Positions 23,602 through 35,670 of a stretch of 64,000 bases of DNA are shown piece after piece; within the stretch, counting starts at the first letter, position 1, and the number at the start of each line of letters is the position of its first letter. A program made the position numbers and the translations under genes. The stretch is from Lactarius indigo (lineage: Eukaryota; Basidiomycota; Agaricomycetes; Russulales; Russulaceae), in contig JAFKAC010000001.1 of NCBI GenBank assembly GCA_025766275.1, positions 2,790,001 to 2,854,000 of the forward strand, written 5' to 3'. The notes below the pieces were generated by a model that was not told the DNA's origin, did not search any database, and saw only the letters and a program-made list of their open reading frames with translations.

Positions 23602-26543
23602 TCAGCCTTCCGTTTTTACGACCTCACCCTCTGATCCCTGTTCCCCATTTGCAGGGCCGCCCGCACCAATACCTAGGTCTTGTGGCGTAAAGGTAACGTC
23701 GAAATTATTTCCGGAATAATCCGGGAATGACAAGCCTCCTGGATGAACGCTTCCCAGAGCATCGTCTTGCGCCCCTGGGGTATCCATAAAGGAAGGCATG
23801 TAGCTGTCAGGAGCAAAACCAGTCGAGGATGGGTCGAGTGGACCGGAGGGGTACGGCTCTTGCTGGAGTGCGGCAAGCATACTCGAAGTTGTGGGAGTGT
23901 GGCTCATAAGGTGAGGCGGGTGGTTGCTGCCGAAAGAGTCCTGCCCAATCATCGGAGAGAACGTTATGAAGTGCTGTTGCATGACAGGCTCGACAGATGC
24001 AGCGACAGATGTGGTTGAGAGTGCAACATTCCGCAAAACGTTCAATGCGATCCAATCGCTGTATGGGCATGCTCCATTAGTCTCGAATCTTCGCTATGAC
24101 CCTGAATACATACTCCAGGAATAATTTTAGAATTTGGTACGCGCCGAAGGTCGGATCGCTGCGGATCGTCTGCAAAATCTATTGTCAGCAAAAAATTAAT
24201 CGATAGATGCAAAAGTAAGCGCACGAGATCTCTCATGACCTGGCTCGTCACATATCCCCATCGAATGAGGACACTTCGCGAGCTCATCGTGCCCCTCTCC
24301 TCTGTGCCCGAGCCTGGGCCCATGAGTCGTTCACAGCACTTGTCTGCCCACGCCATTACGTCTCGCACAGGCTCTGTGCTCTTAGCCACGCTATCCATCA
24401 AACCTCGAAATTCGACCTCCAATAGTTGGATGAGGTCTTCGTGGCGACAATTGCAGACAAGTGCCGACTGATTTCGAACAGACTCGAAATCGATCTTTTC
24501 CCAAGAACGACGCATTTCTGCAAGCTGCTTTTGGTTAGTAAGAACGGTATTCAAGGCCTGAGTGACTTGGTAGATATCAAGGAATCGCACTTTGGGGGAG
24601 AAGGAGGTTGGTCAAGGGAAAAAGCAAGCTATAACGCGCGACTTACAGACAAGGTGACCAAATCGCGCACCCAACTCAACTTTGGGCTCTACGAAGGTAT
24701 TTCCATAACCTTCAAGAGACACGAGTAGGATCTTCTCCATCTTATCTGCTAGTTGGCGCAGACTCGCCAACGATGTCGCTGGAATTGACGAGAGAAGCTG
24801 CGAGCGCAGCTGTTCCAGAATTTCCTATATTCCTTTGTCAGTACGCGGTTCAGCCGAATGAACCCGACATTTGCGTACATCATAAACAATGGCGTCACCC
24901 TTCGCCATCAGCCCAGCGATCGCTGGAGCATGGGCCACTTCTCGATGATTGCCACTCAAATTCGTCCAGAAAGATCGGATGTGCATCTCGAACTGGTCGA
25001 AGCGGAAGAAACGGACACTGTCCAGCAATGCATCCAAGTGGTCCACGAACCACCCCCACAATTCACGAGCGGCAACGCTGTGCGCCGTTGTAGAAGAATT
25101 GGTACCAAGAGCTTCTTCAATGGAAGGGAAGTGAGGTATCTGACGAACAGAAGAAGATTGTTGGGCGGATAGATAAGACCCAGACGCAACAGACGATGGG
25201 GCCTGGGACTGTATGGTCACCACGTCTTGGCCACCGTGTCGCCTTATCGGGGCCTGTGGGGGGAAGGAACCGGCTCTGGGAGCTGCTTGCGCTTGCGCAA
25301 GGATGGTAGCAGCGGTGGGTGTCTTCTCCACGAGGTCCTCTGAGTAAAGAATTGGGCTCTTGACACCGTTGTTTAGCGCAAGGGAATTCCTTTTGGACGC
25401 ATTACCAGAGCTTGCACCCTCCGAATCATCCTCATCGTCTTCGTCAGAACGTTCCTCTCCCCGCAACGATGCCTCAGCTTGCTCGCTCGCAAGGCGAGCA
25501 GCATTAACTGACTGCTGGGCAGCGGTATTGTTCGACTTCCTGATGTAATCTTGCAGCCACTCGGCTTCGGCAGACGTTGCTGGGCGGATGCCACAATCTT
25601 CGTAACCAACAAGGCGTTATGGCAAGAAATCAACACAGCTGATGGGAACGTACAATGGTATTTGCTATTCCCTCGCACACCTAGACGCCGCGTTTTGATC
25701 GTGGGAAAACACAGCCTGATGGCCTTGCCCAGAGTGGCAGTGTTGATGTGAGGGATCCCATACTGATCGCACACCCTTCTGTAAGAGAAATAAAGTCCTT
25801 GGCGTGGAACGTTGCCATCAGGGTAAGGTGCATAGTTAGCTGTCAACCTGTAACGAGGTTCGACTACATCATTACACCAAGAGTCGGATTTGTGGAGTCA
25901 CTTACCATGCTTGGACAAAGATCTGCTTCGCACGGTCTGATGCACTGGTAGTCGTGGCGGCACGGACGTTAGCGGCGAGTTTCTCTAGGGTATGATCAGG
26001 GCTGAGCGTCATGCGGCCAAATGCGCCCGTGGCATGAACTGCGTCTTGGTTTGATATGATTGGGCCCCCCGTAAACATGGAGGGGTAGTCTGCAGGAGAA
26101 CTGGCGAGGAACATGGAGGGGTCTTCTGTCTCGCTGGAGGAAGAGTGGACACTGTCTGCATCCCGGGGATAGGGTGAGGCAGCTGCCCTGGCCCGGATAT
26201 GAGAGGCGCGTATGTGGTTCTTCAGGGCGGGATTAGTAAGGTTGTGGTTGGGTGGCGAGTCAGCGGGGGAAATGAGATCGGTTGAGGGGAGGGAATATGC
26301 AGAGGAGTGAGATGCGTTGCGTGCGTGTGGATCCGGGTTCGGTCGATGTTGATAGGAAGAGCGAAAGAGGTCCTCGGCAGAAAGCGGTCCTAAATTCGAG
26401 CGCAAAACCCCGCCCTGGGAAGACTGGGGCCTAGAATTAGGTGAAGACGAAACCGAGTTGGAACGGGAATGGTTGTGGTGGATAGGCATAAAGTCGAGGG
26501 GGGGATTTGAGGCCATTGTATGGAAATTGACCACGGCGGCCAT
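23602..26543 (-). CDS. RFX-family winged-helix transcription factor
   Basis: A nuclear regulator with an RFX DNA-binding domain. The exons around 25670-25960 encode VRAATTTSASDRAKQIFVQAW, then YPDGNVPRQGLYFSYRRVC, GIPHINTATLGKAIRLCF and TIKTRRLGVRGNSKYH. The next exon starts after the intron with YCGIRP. This is the canonical RFX winged helix, including the residues that contact X-box DNA. Upstream lies a 200-residue disordered region rich in Ser, Pro and His. Downstream are acidic Ser-rich linkers and a helical region (about 24050-25000) like the extended RFX dimerisation part. In fungi RFX proteins (Crt1, Sak1, RfxA relatives) control DNA-damage response or division. The start is ATG 26541-26543 or 26514-26516, and stop is at 23602. 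Confidence 0.9.
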
Positions 26544-27004
26544 GCAAATTAGTTGGGGGAGTACGCAAGAGAGAGAGAGAAAAATATGGGGAAGCCAGTC
26601 GGTGTAGATCGAATAATCGACAGACGAGTAAAAGACAGTGAAGCCGCTCGTGTATGTGATGGGGTCTAAGTTGCGGACCAGCCGGAAAAGTATGGAATAA
26701 GAGGATGGGATGGGAGGGCTGAGGGGGGGAAGGAGAGGCTACAGGCAGACAGGATGAGAAAATAAAGGAAAAGAGAAGAGAAAGTGACAGACACAGCACA
26801 GCGCCTGGTGTGGGGAGATATATTGGAGAAAGCGTCCCCGGCAAACGGCAGACGGGACAAGTGGAGAGAGATAGTACTAGAGTAAGTAAGAGAGGAAACG
26901 CAATTTGTCCCGGCGAGGCTCGTCGGGCGTTGGTGGTCAAGGCAACCCGGCTCTCGGGCCTTCAGATCTTTTCTCACATCATTACATGTTTACCCAAATT
27001 GCCA
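26544..27004. other. Long upstream region of the RFX gene
   Basis: 461 bases between the RFX start and the end of the endopolyphosphatase gene. It is rich in GAGA/AGAG purine tracts (about 26566-26585 and 26755-26795), which probably belong to the RFX promoter and 5' untranslated region. Open frames here on the minus strand are low-complexity and not supported. Confidence 0.45.
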
Positions 27005-29499
27005 TCATGAGCCCTCCCCCATGTACATATATTGTTTGAACCGCTTCCGCAATTTCCTCCTCGTAGGGTCGCCCAATCGGCGTGCCAGTCCCACCCACGA
27101 TGGGATCGTCAAGTCCTCCATCCGATATGGTGCAAATTTCGACGACGTCACGTTCCCGTCTCGTAGACCCTTCGGGAGTTGCTTCAGTGGTACTGGGTAT
27201 TCGAACTCTGCCGCTCCTTCCATATCTTCAGGGTGGAGCGCATCGAGACTGTAAGTCAAATATTCCAGTTTGAACTTTGGCTTGTCCGTCTTGTTCACCA
27301 TCCGCTCTTCTGGCAGATAATACTAACACCCTCACTCGCATCAATGATACTTCATCAGCCACGCTGCCAACGTACCTGTGCATATCCTAGAGGTGACCAC
27401 AGTGTATTGACCCGACTAGGTGCGTCAGGATCAGAGTACCATGGCTCATTTAATTTGCATCGCCAGGAATCCTCGTACTTCTTCTTCTTACACAACTCCT
27501 CTTTGTTTCCCTTCCCGCGTCGGTGTCCATGCTTCCGTTTAGCTTTCTTCAGATTCGTTTCGCTCCGAGCGTGCGTGATATTGTAGGTGTAAATGCGAAA
27601 CGATGGAAGGTACGGGTTCGGAACCACTGAAGGCGCAACGTTCACCACGCCGTAGTTGTCATAGTCCGTTTTTCCTTTCTTGGGGAGGTCACCGAAATCA
27701 TTAACGAGAGTGTCAAACAACCCATCATGTGCCTCTGAGTTGACTCTGTCAGCCGGTGTCAAATCCGATTCCGATGGAAACTGTAAGTCCTCGGCTTCCA
27801 ACAGAAAGAACTGTCAACCCGAAATCAACCGGCGACCACATGGAGCGAGGAGATAAACACATACATGGTCATTATTCATGTGCTATACAGATCGGATTTG
27901 TCAGCAATCGTCTATTACCTATTACACCGTTGTGCTTACCCCGTACAGGTGGCCAAGAATGGTGTCTTGGAACCGAAGGGATAGTTCCACATAACGGACA
28001 TACTTTCAAGGGGAAAGAATATCAAAAAGTGCGCAGTACAAGGTTGTCAAGGGGACTGACGCATTCTGGGAAATAATTGCCTGGAGACGGTGGTACGTGG
28101 CCACTGAGCCAAACCTGAGAAAATCCGTTATCGAGGCCAGTCCCAGAATGTGTGATCGCTTTTTAGGCACCTGCACCCCCCGCTTTCGGAACATTTTCAA
28201 CTGGACTTCGAGCCAGTCAAACTGAAGGTTCCCTGGGTCATCCGGTTCACGGTATTCACATCCCCCGACGGCTATTTGACAGACGTGATGAAGAGAGTAT
28301 GAACGATAAGCAGCGATAAGCACCTACCTTTGTTGGAGTCGTAGAAATACATGGTATTCAGACTAATGACTGCGACCTCATCCGGGATGACCTCGACAGA
28401 ATAGTACGCCCCTCGACGAAACACCTGATAAGACGAAAAGGGAATAAAGGCGCCCCATATCCTTGGCAGAAAGATATGAGCAAAGGCACACGAGAACAAT
28501 AACAAGTGTCCCTACGATGAAAAGCGGCTAATTATATCGTTAGGGCCTGAAAGTATTGTGTCAGAATTAGAAACTAGGGAACCAGAAGTGACTGTCTAGC
28601 CTTCAGGAAGGATATTCTGCGAAATTATGACGTCAGGAGGGTTATCTCATCAAACATGAGAAGAATGTAGCTACATGCGCTGTATGAGACTGAATAGTCA
28701 GTAGCGGTGGACAGTCGTATTGGAGTAGAAATACATACGCCATATGTCATTGTTACCTAAAGCAGGAACATTCGCAAGTCAAGCACTACCGCAGGATGAA
28801 TGTTGGGAAACTCGCCTACCTAGACTGGGTATAACAGGAACACCCTTCTTAAGAAAGATATTCTCCATCTCCGTCGCTATCATACCATTAGAGTCGTAAA
28901 TCTCTTTCAATGTCCGCGGGATTTTGCGGTCATTATCATGACTAGAAGATAATATTTGAGGGGAGCCCGGGGTCTTGCGGAGACAAACGCTTACCGGGCA
29001 TTATCACCGGTCCCTAGCAGTAAAATGATGTCAGGATCCGCTCCCAGCAAGGGAGGATTTTTCAGACGTACATACTACGAAGTCGATCTCGGAAGCCCAA
29101 TTCTTGTCGAGGAAGTTGAGAGTTAAGTTTGTCAGACGCAAGGGCGAGTCGCATCCACTAGAGCCGGCTTAATCCGTGCGAAGCGGGCGGGACATTCGAC
29201 ACACCTGAATGGTGTTCCATAATACCCAGAGCGCTGTTTCTCCTTCCGAGGTTTGTTTCTGTGGCACGCGGAAGACTCTGATGCACCATCAATATAGTAT
29301 GAATCAGGGTGCATATCCGTTATATGAAGGAAGCGGCCATGGAGCTTGGGCCGTAATGGCTGGACTAATCACGACTCGAAAATGAGCTCGAAATGCCAAA
29401 CAAAGGGGGGGTCATACCAGAAAAAGGCTCTTGGATGGGGCGAGGAATAGCCCGAGCCAACCAGGACGAATAGGCGATGAGGATAGTCAATGAGAGCAT
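27005..29499 (-). CDS. ppn1: Endopolyphosphatase (Ppn1-like), vacuolar membrane metallophosphatase
   Basis: Ppn1 cleaves internal bonds of long polyphosphate chains in the fungal vacuole. The protein begins with a hydrophobic signal anchor (MLSLTILIAYSSWLARAIP, ATG 29497-29499). It then shows DMHPDSYY, PRKEKQRSGYYGTPF, WASEIDFVVWTGDNAR (joined across an intron near 29040), DNDRKIPRTLKEIYDSN, PVIPSLG, NNDIW, FIPFSSYQVFRRGAYYSVEV, GGCEYREPDDPGNLQFDWLE and VWLSGHVPPSPGNYFPEC. These include the calcineurin-like metal ligands (D-H, GDN, N, GH). The C-terminal end is RKLRKRFKQYMYMG, a known family ending. At least nine short introns are needed, and all those I tried joined well. The start chosen gives the signal anchor. 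It is divergent from the orphan gene at 29969. Confidence 0.93.
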
Positions 29500-29894
29500 G
29501 CTGAAAGCGTCATTCCAGGCTGTGCAGTTCCGATGAGCGCCATTATGTAGCAAACAAGTGGTTATAGGGTTACACACCAGGTTAAACGCAGAGACCCCGG
29601 GAACCGTGACTTTAGTTAACAATACGGAGATAACCGAAAATCGACTCGGGGAGATGTGGCAGTGATATGGCTTATCGAAAAACGTGCGAAACCGGTGATC
29701 GCGACGACTCACTTTTTTTTCATTCTTCTTCGCTCACGTTCGTCACTTGTTCGCGCCCCTACACTCTGTGCCTCCCACTCCATCATAGACGCGTATCAAG
29801 TTTTATGATAGCTGTTAGCCGGTTGCCCCTATTTTAACTGTCATCTTGCATCACTCGCTCGTTTCGTCTTATCATAGCAAGCCGATCCGCCGCC

Positions 29895-29902
29895 TATATA
29901 TA
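29895..29902 (+). promoter_or_regulatory. TATA-box candidate of the gene at 29969
   Basis: TATATATA lies 67 bases upstream of the ATG at 29969 and is followed by a pyrimidine-rich leader. The position and sequence fit a fungal core promoter. Confidence 0.5.
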
Positions 29903-29968
29903 AGTCCAACTCTCAGATCCCTTCCCGTGTACCAATCCCAGCCCAGCCCTTACCCTTGCCCTTCCCCA

Positions 29969-30567
29969 ATGGACCGCTTCCTCGCCCCTCATTCCCCCGA
30001 AGCACAAGCACATTCCCTTGTTACGTCCGTCTAACCATCCTTAAGTAGTGCTACACAGATGACTGATCTTGACCCGAAACGCAGAGAAACTTCCCTGTCA
30101 TGGGATATGGAACACCCATCCCTCAACGAAACCCTCATCGCTGGCTGCGCATCTTACCAAGCGCTGAACCGCTATCTGACTGGTGCAGACCTGGTTTTCC
30201 ACCCTCGCACCAGAAAAGAACTCGAAAATATCTTGTGAGTCATATCATACACTGTGTGATAATCTCCATTCACACGCACATCGAAGACGCCGCTATTCCT
30301 ATGATGCCATTCATAACATCGTCGCGAGAGCACGGAGTTCACTTGCCCCCGGTGGCTATAGCCGAGTACGTCTTACACCTGTACATCTGTGGTAGGTGGT
30401 GCCTCTAACCCGTCCATCAGGTGTGCCACATCGCAGAGAGCTCTCTGCACAACGTCCTTGATTCGGACGACAATGTGGCCGTGCTGTTGTCACTGCACAC
30501 TTCCAGCGGCGGAGACCACGCTGTCCCTCAGGCTGAGCGTTCGTCTCCCCGCCATATTAAGATTTGA
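29969..30567 (+). CDS. Small orphan protein, four exons, unknown function
   Basis: I do not recognise this protein. Four short exons join in frame: MDRFLAPHSPEAQAHSLVTS; then TDLDPKRRETSLSWDMEHPS to RTRKELENIL; then RRYSYDAIHNIVARARSSL to GGYSR; then VCHIAESSLHNVLDSDDN to stop 30565-30567. Introns begin at about 30031, 30236 and 30370 and have GT-AG ends with typical lengths. The product is about 150 residues, soluble, mixed in charge, with a predicted helix around YSYDAIHNIVARA. There is no signal peptide or membrane segment. A TATA-like box at 29895 supports the start. It shares a divergent region with ppn1. Confidence 0.6.
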
Positions 30568-32002
30568 TCGTTTCCTTTTATTCCCGTCGCCATTGTCATG
30601 GCTATATTCCCCCCTTCTTGTAACCCTACCGCTTCGTCTCATGTCGTCGCAGTCACTATCATTTGCACCACCTGATCAAATGTACCCTAGCTCATGAATG
30701 CGTGTAGATAGGGGCTTCGTGCCTCCTCATTGTGATATTCAGTAATGTTATTTCTCATGTGTTTGTACCCCTGGACCTCCGCATTTACATGTCGCAGCAA
30801 ATGATGACGACGGAGACGCGGACCCCGCATACATGAGACAGCTATTGAAGAGCAGTCACAGGACAGACAAAGCAACTCGGGGCATAATACAGAGTCAACG
30901 GTTTACTCTTATGACGCAGAATAGTGGGGACGATGGGGGGTTTATTTGTAGGAATGCGGCGGACCCCCTCCCCCCCAGCAGGAATCAGGTCCTCGGTTCG
31001 TAATGCGGCACCCACTGCGAATCCGGGGCTGTTCCGGCGAATCCTTGTATAGTGGATATGCCATAAACCCCCTTGGGTTGTGATTCGTGGTGGGGTCTGT
31101 ACTGTATTGTGGGAATAAAAGTGGGGGATTGCATAAACCCCGCTGCCAGCTCGGGCCCACTGTATTCCACTCAACCTTAAGGTGGGTGAGTCAATCCGCT
31201 TGCACGTGCGTTAGGACCTTCAAATAAGGGAACCTTTGCCCTTGCCTGTGCCGAGCAAGTGGCTAGGAAAACCTCCTTTCTTTTCACCCCTTTCTTTGTT
31301 CCTGAGTGTACCCTCTGCAAGAGCCAGTTGAATTGGCACATTGCTTACTACGCCATATGTCACATTAGCCTTACTGCAGTGACTTGGTTCGCAACCTCCA
31401 GAAGGTCCAGACAGAAGTGCGTGAGAATTGAAGGGCGAAGCAATGTATAATGATTAAAGAGGAAGCACCACGCAGCTTGTGACAGGAATATATCTAGCGA
31501 TGGTAAGAGAATGGCTTTTGAAATATGTGGCGAAGTCATTAACAATGCCTTCGGCCTTGTCGAAAGGTTGGGGACATGAATGGTGGTGCGCAGGCTGCCG
31601 AGCCGAGCCGCTGGACATCTCGGAATGGAAACATCCTGTCGGCCCGGATATAGTAGCTCTACGCACGCGTTTGCTTCCCGTAGGGCACGCCTTCACACCC
31701 ACGTGTTGATGGGCTTGCACAAATTTCTACCCTTAAAACCGTGAGGCCATCTACAAGCCACACTCCCTCCTCGTGTGTTCTATCCACAGTCCTTCGACCT
31801 GTGCACATTCCACATTCCACGATTAGACACGACCACACATTCTCGCCTCACGACAACAACGCTTTCTTCGATCTAACTCACTGTCCCTTCTTATTTCAAG
31901 ATGCGCTCTTCATCTCGTCCAGCCCACAGACGTCCTTCTCACTCCCATCGCGCTCCATCTCGTCCCCGTCATCGTTTCGCATTTTTAAGGGCGCCGAGCG
32001 CA
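30568..32002. other. 1.4 kb without a supported gene
   Basis: The minus-strand frame 30846-31174 stays open for 110 codons, but two other frames are open in the same place and the composition is not protein-like. The stretch contains repeated copies of an ATAAACCCC motif (see repeat at 30935-31145). The last 250 bases are pyrimidine-rich with several CCACATTCCAC-like copies near 31800-31830, a plausible promoter and leader for the MARVEL-like gene. Confidence 0.5.
30935..31145. repeat. Cluster of ATAAACCCC / GGGGTTTAT motifs
   Basis: GGGGGGTTTAT at 30935-30945 faces two inverted copies, CATAAACCCCC at 31062-31072 and CATAAACCCC at 31132-31141. Each is next to a GCGG- or GCC-rich stretch. They may mark the ends of a small non-autonomous element. 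Confidence 0.35.
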
Positions 32003-33114
32003 ATGTTTTCAACTTTCAACATTATTCGTGCCTCTATTTATTGTACGTACGACTCGTCTTCCGAGGGCCGCGGGTTTTAACTTGTCCATCAATAGCCCTT
32101 GTATTCCTATGGAGCATCATTTGCTTGGCTATAGCAGCACACTTTCAGAGCGTGCTCAGTGCTTCCGATCTCAGTGAGTTTTCCACGAATCCCCGGAGCC
32201 CTGGCGACCCGTATCTAACACCTTGTGGCAGCTCGTTTTGTACCGTTCGCAATATTTGTATCTTCGGCAACCCTTGCCATCATCCTTGTGCTGTGCGTGT
32301 AGCCTCTAACACAGCGTCTCACCGAATATTGAAACACCATGTTTAGATCCGCGTTTAGCGTGAGAAGCAACATGAATCCTGTGTCGACTAGAATTGAGCT
32401 TGGTTGCCTGGGCCTAATGGGCACATTCTGGATTGGTGCGCCTTCTTAACTATCCGATTATTTACCCAGCTTACACAATTTTAGCACTTGGCGCGTTTTT
32501 GGCATCTTCCGATTCGGAAACGGCGAGCGTGGAGTGCTATGTCTCTGCGACTAATTTGACACCCATTGATGATGGCTGTGAGTCCTTCGCTCCAGACTTC
32601 TCGAGACTCCGTGCTTAGGCGTGCGTAGTTTCGACGGAAACATACCAAGCTCAGTACCGGGTTCTGGAAGCATTTTCATTATTCAATGCTATTCTTAGTT
32701 CGTCTTCTTCAATATCCGATCAAGTTCCAGTTTGAGCTAACTCGATGTACAATCACAGTTTGGGGATTCCTCTTGCTACTGTTCGGTCTGGCGCTCAAAC
32801 ACCACACGAATGGCCACAAGGACATCTGGTTTTCACCGGTCACTACTTTCGACTGGTTCGGTCGCGGCTCCTCCAAGAAAGCTGGCAAATTGCCAGCACC
32901 TGTGACATCGGGTCGTTCTCGCTCCCAGTCCAAACCGTCGGCAGCTGCGGCGCCTAAACGCCAGGTCAGCGAGAAGCACACGCGTATGCCACGTCCCTCT
33001 CAGGGCCGACAGCCCCAGATGGCCTACATATCCGAACAGCGACCAGCCCGCACGCGCAGCACTGACCGCTACAAGCCCGATTATTACCGGCGTGATGTCT
33101 CACCCAGGAGGTGA
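32003..33114 (+). CDS. MARVEL-domain-like four-helix membrane protein 1
   Basis: A membrane protein with four hydrophobic helices spread over six short exons. Helix 1 is LVFLWSIICLAIAAHF (from 32098), helix 2 FVPFAIFVSSATLAIILVL, helix 3 LGCLGLMGTFWIAYTILALGAF and helix 4 AILIWGFLLLLFGLAL. The FWIA motif at the start of helix 3 is typical of fungal MARVEL proteins. The C-terminal cytoplasmic tail (about 32800-33111) is basic, Ser/Pro-rich and ends RDVSPRR. Intron 1 falls in phase 1 after codon 13 (donor 32043), and another phase-1 intron splits FWI|A. Such proteins are linked to membrane apposition and vesicle traffic; the role here is inferred only. It is the first of three tandem relatives. 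Confidence 0.75.
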
Positions 33115-33439
33115 AAAACAAAACAAAACAAAAACGTATGACGATTTTTACGCGTAAAGTGACACAGCGTTGTACTATTGCATCTTAGTCTATGTTGATT
33201 TGTACATTTTTATCCACGAAAACACGGTTATGTTCTATTATTTTTATTGGCGGTATGAATCACGTGATCGTGATGTTGGAAAGTTGAGGTGATAAAGAAG
33301 AGAATCGTAAAACTGTTGGATGGCCGCTTCGTGTCTAACCGCGGGCGATGCTTTTAGCAGCGTGTTGGCAGCACCTCCTCCGTCTGCTATCTCCACTTCC
33401 TGTTTCCCCGTGATAACACCTCGTTGAACATCCTCGAAA

Positions 33440-34573
33440 ATGACTGTCTTATTCAGGAACCTACGAATCATCGGCTACGGTGAGCACAAATACACGACCG
33501 CTTCACGACTCAGGAGAGGTGACCGCGTCGAACACGTTGTTTTTCAGTCTCCGTACTTCTATTGGCCAGCGGCGTGCTTGGAATCGCAAGCTATCTTGCT
33601 AGCCAATTCCTGCCCCATATACGATGTCCGTTGCCCAGTGATCGCCTCTGCGTGTGTCAAGCGGACTGACGGTTCCTTAGTTTCATTTACTACGTATTCC
33701 CTCGTAGCGCCCTCATTCACCATCGTGGTTCTTGTCGTATTGTAAGTGCCGAGGGGCCGCGAAGTCCCTCTTGCTTCACCCGCTGACCACGCGTACCAAC
33801 AGATTATTCTCGTCACGACCTTGGATAGATGCACTTTTACTTCTCGTTATGGACATATCATGGCTTGGCAAGTCGCTTTTACGACTATATCCCTGATTGT
33901 GCTGATCCTTCGAAAGCTTTGGCAGCCTGGGCAAGGTTGGTATCTGGCACCCCCGTCATAATACCAAAGTCTGACTCAGGAACGTTAGGGACATCAATGG
34001 TCCAGCGGATTGCTACGCACTTGCATCGTCTAGGACGCAGACGGTCCATGGCACTAGTGAGTAGCATCTATCTTGTGATTTTCTTGAGTGCTCAGAAGTG
34101 TTCTTCAGTTTCCTCAAAGACATTTTGTTACCTGTCGAAGATTTTGGAAGGCCTTTCGTGGTCCATTTTTATCCTGCGTCTGTCATGTCCTTCTCTTTGC
34201 CTCATTTGCTCTGACAGGAGGCGTAGTGATGTTTTTCCTGGTGCTTCTGATTACGTTGGCCAACAGGTCCCAGGTCCTGGGATGGCCACACATTTGGCGC
34301 GAGGACATTGACGAGCTACCATGGTTTGGACAGTATCCTGGGTACCCCGGGTTCTCCCCATATACACAATATTTGGGCCCTCAACCTAGTGTGGTCTACT
34401 CTACACGGAGTACGCCCGCGTCTACACCCCATGTGGGACTTAGTCAGAACCTGGGGGATGGAGGTGTCATTCAACACCAACCCGGGCACTCCATTATCAT
34501 CTGGCCCGGTATCAACGGGGACCCGCCTCGGATCGAACAAAGGCCAGGCTTTGTCACGCCCAGCACATTGTGA
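33440..34573 (+). CDS. MARVEL-domain-like four-helix membrane protein 2
   Basis: The second tandem member. The ATG at 33440 opens MTVLFRNLRIIGY, and intron 1 follows in phase 1 after codon 13 (donor 33480), as in gene 1. Hydrophobic helices are VSVLLLASGVLGIASYL, LVAPSFTIVVLVVLL, WIDALLLLVMDISWLG and GGVVMFFLVLLITLA. The C-terminal tail differs from that of gene 1: it has an unusual Pro/Gly/Tyr-rich stretch (FGQYPGYPGFSPYTQYLG) and no basic end. Joins in the middle (33600-33730 and 33870-34190) are uncertain, so the exact protein may differ. Stop is at 34571-34573. Function is unknown. Confidence 0.6.
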
Positions 34574-34820
34574 CGAGTCGTCTGGCACTCTCGCCCCAGA
34601 CGTGTGGGTTCCCACTGTAATGGGCAATCACTTACCGTAGAACACGTTTCTTACGTCTTGAATGATCACGGCGCCATCATGCGCAAGTCGCGTGCCGGCC
34701 TCATGTGTATATAGGAGCCTTCTTAGATAAAGTCTGCACTCAGCTAAGCGACCTTTGTATAAACAACCTCTTGCGCCCAACATCCAGAGTAAAACACCCT
34801 TGACCAAGTCCCTACATACG

Positions 34821-35579
34821 ATGTCTCTGTTTACAGGTAATCTCCGCCGATCAGTAGGAGCTGGTGAGTCACTCGTTATCAGGAACCATCCCGAGTGAGC
34901 GAAGCGAATGACTCGTCCGACTGATCCCGCTCTGTCAGGATTGATATCATTCTTCACGGGAACCCTCCTCATGTGGACGCTCCCTTCGAACCTTCGTACG
35001 TGAACCGCCAGGCTGGATTCAGTGCCAGTGAGGCACGTGACCAATAGCCTCCCCACCTCAGACGCATTCGCACTAGCACAGACCTCGGTTGCGATCCTAG
35101 CGATTGGTTCTCTGATGATCTTGCAAGTCACGGATCATTGTTCCCAAGCACTGATTTTGCTGACGTTGCTATGCTTGGCTAGCATTGTCACTCACCATCG
35201 CCGGAATGGGCAAGTTCTTACACAAGATCAGGAAGAGATGATTCTAATCGGTGCTTTTGGTCTCTTCTGGTTTGGTAAGTCCAACTCTGTCTCGGCGTTC
35301 GGGTTTGGGGAAGGGAGGGGAACGCCAATTCCGAGGAATGAGATTTCGAGAGTCTAACAGTGATGCCACCGTCGGTGGCTGGCCTTTGTTTCAGCTTTCC
35401 TTGTCGCGTGCCGAGCGATTTGGCAACGGAATAGTACCGATGGCGAACTCGGGATGAGTGGTTTACCGGCGCCGAGACGTCAGGCAGGCTTCACGGGAAG
35501 CGCCAGAAGTGGATACAAAACGTGGCCTTGTTCGCGTTACGACGTGGATTGTGTCGTGGAGGAATGGTCGTACTACTGA
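34821..35579 (+). CDS. MARVEL-domain-like four-helix membrane protein 3
   Basis: The third and shortest member, with four exons joining cleanly. The start is MSLFTGNLRRSVGA, and intron 1 lies in phase 1 after codon 14 (donor 34864). Helices are GLISFFTGTLLMWTLP, FALAQTSVAILAIGSLMILQV, ALILLTLLCLASIVTH and MILIGAFGLFWFAFLVA. The last intron (donor 35276, acceptor near 35390) splits FWF|A in phase 1, the same place and phase as FWI|A of gene 1. The tail is short and ends in VVEEWSYY. No catalytic motif is seen. It probably arose by tandem duplication with its two upstream neighbours and has since diverged strongly. Confidence 0.65.
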
Positions 35580-35592
35580 GGCCGCCGATCGA

Positions 35593-35670
35593 TTACGTTT
35601 TTTTTGTCAAAATTTTTAATTATTTGGCATTTTACATTTACTATTTACTATAAATAAATATTTAAATATT
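35593..35670. repeat. AT-rich tract between two genes
   Basis: About 78 bases, nearly all A and T (T runs, ATAAATAAATATTTAAATATT), stand out in a GC-balanced window. A GC-rich palindromic piece (CCGGTCACCGGTCGCCGG, about 35681-35698) follows. It could be a terminator region, a replication-origin-like element or a nucleosome-free spacer. Confidence 0.5.

Noticed and set aside
30846..31174. Minus-strand frame of 110 codons
   Set aside because: Three frames are open in the same place and the content reflects repeated ATAAACCCC motifs; not supported as a gene.
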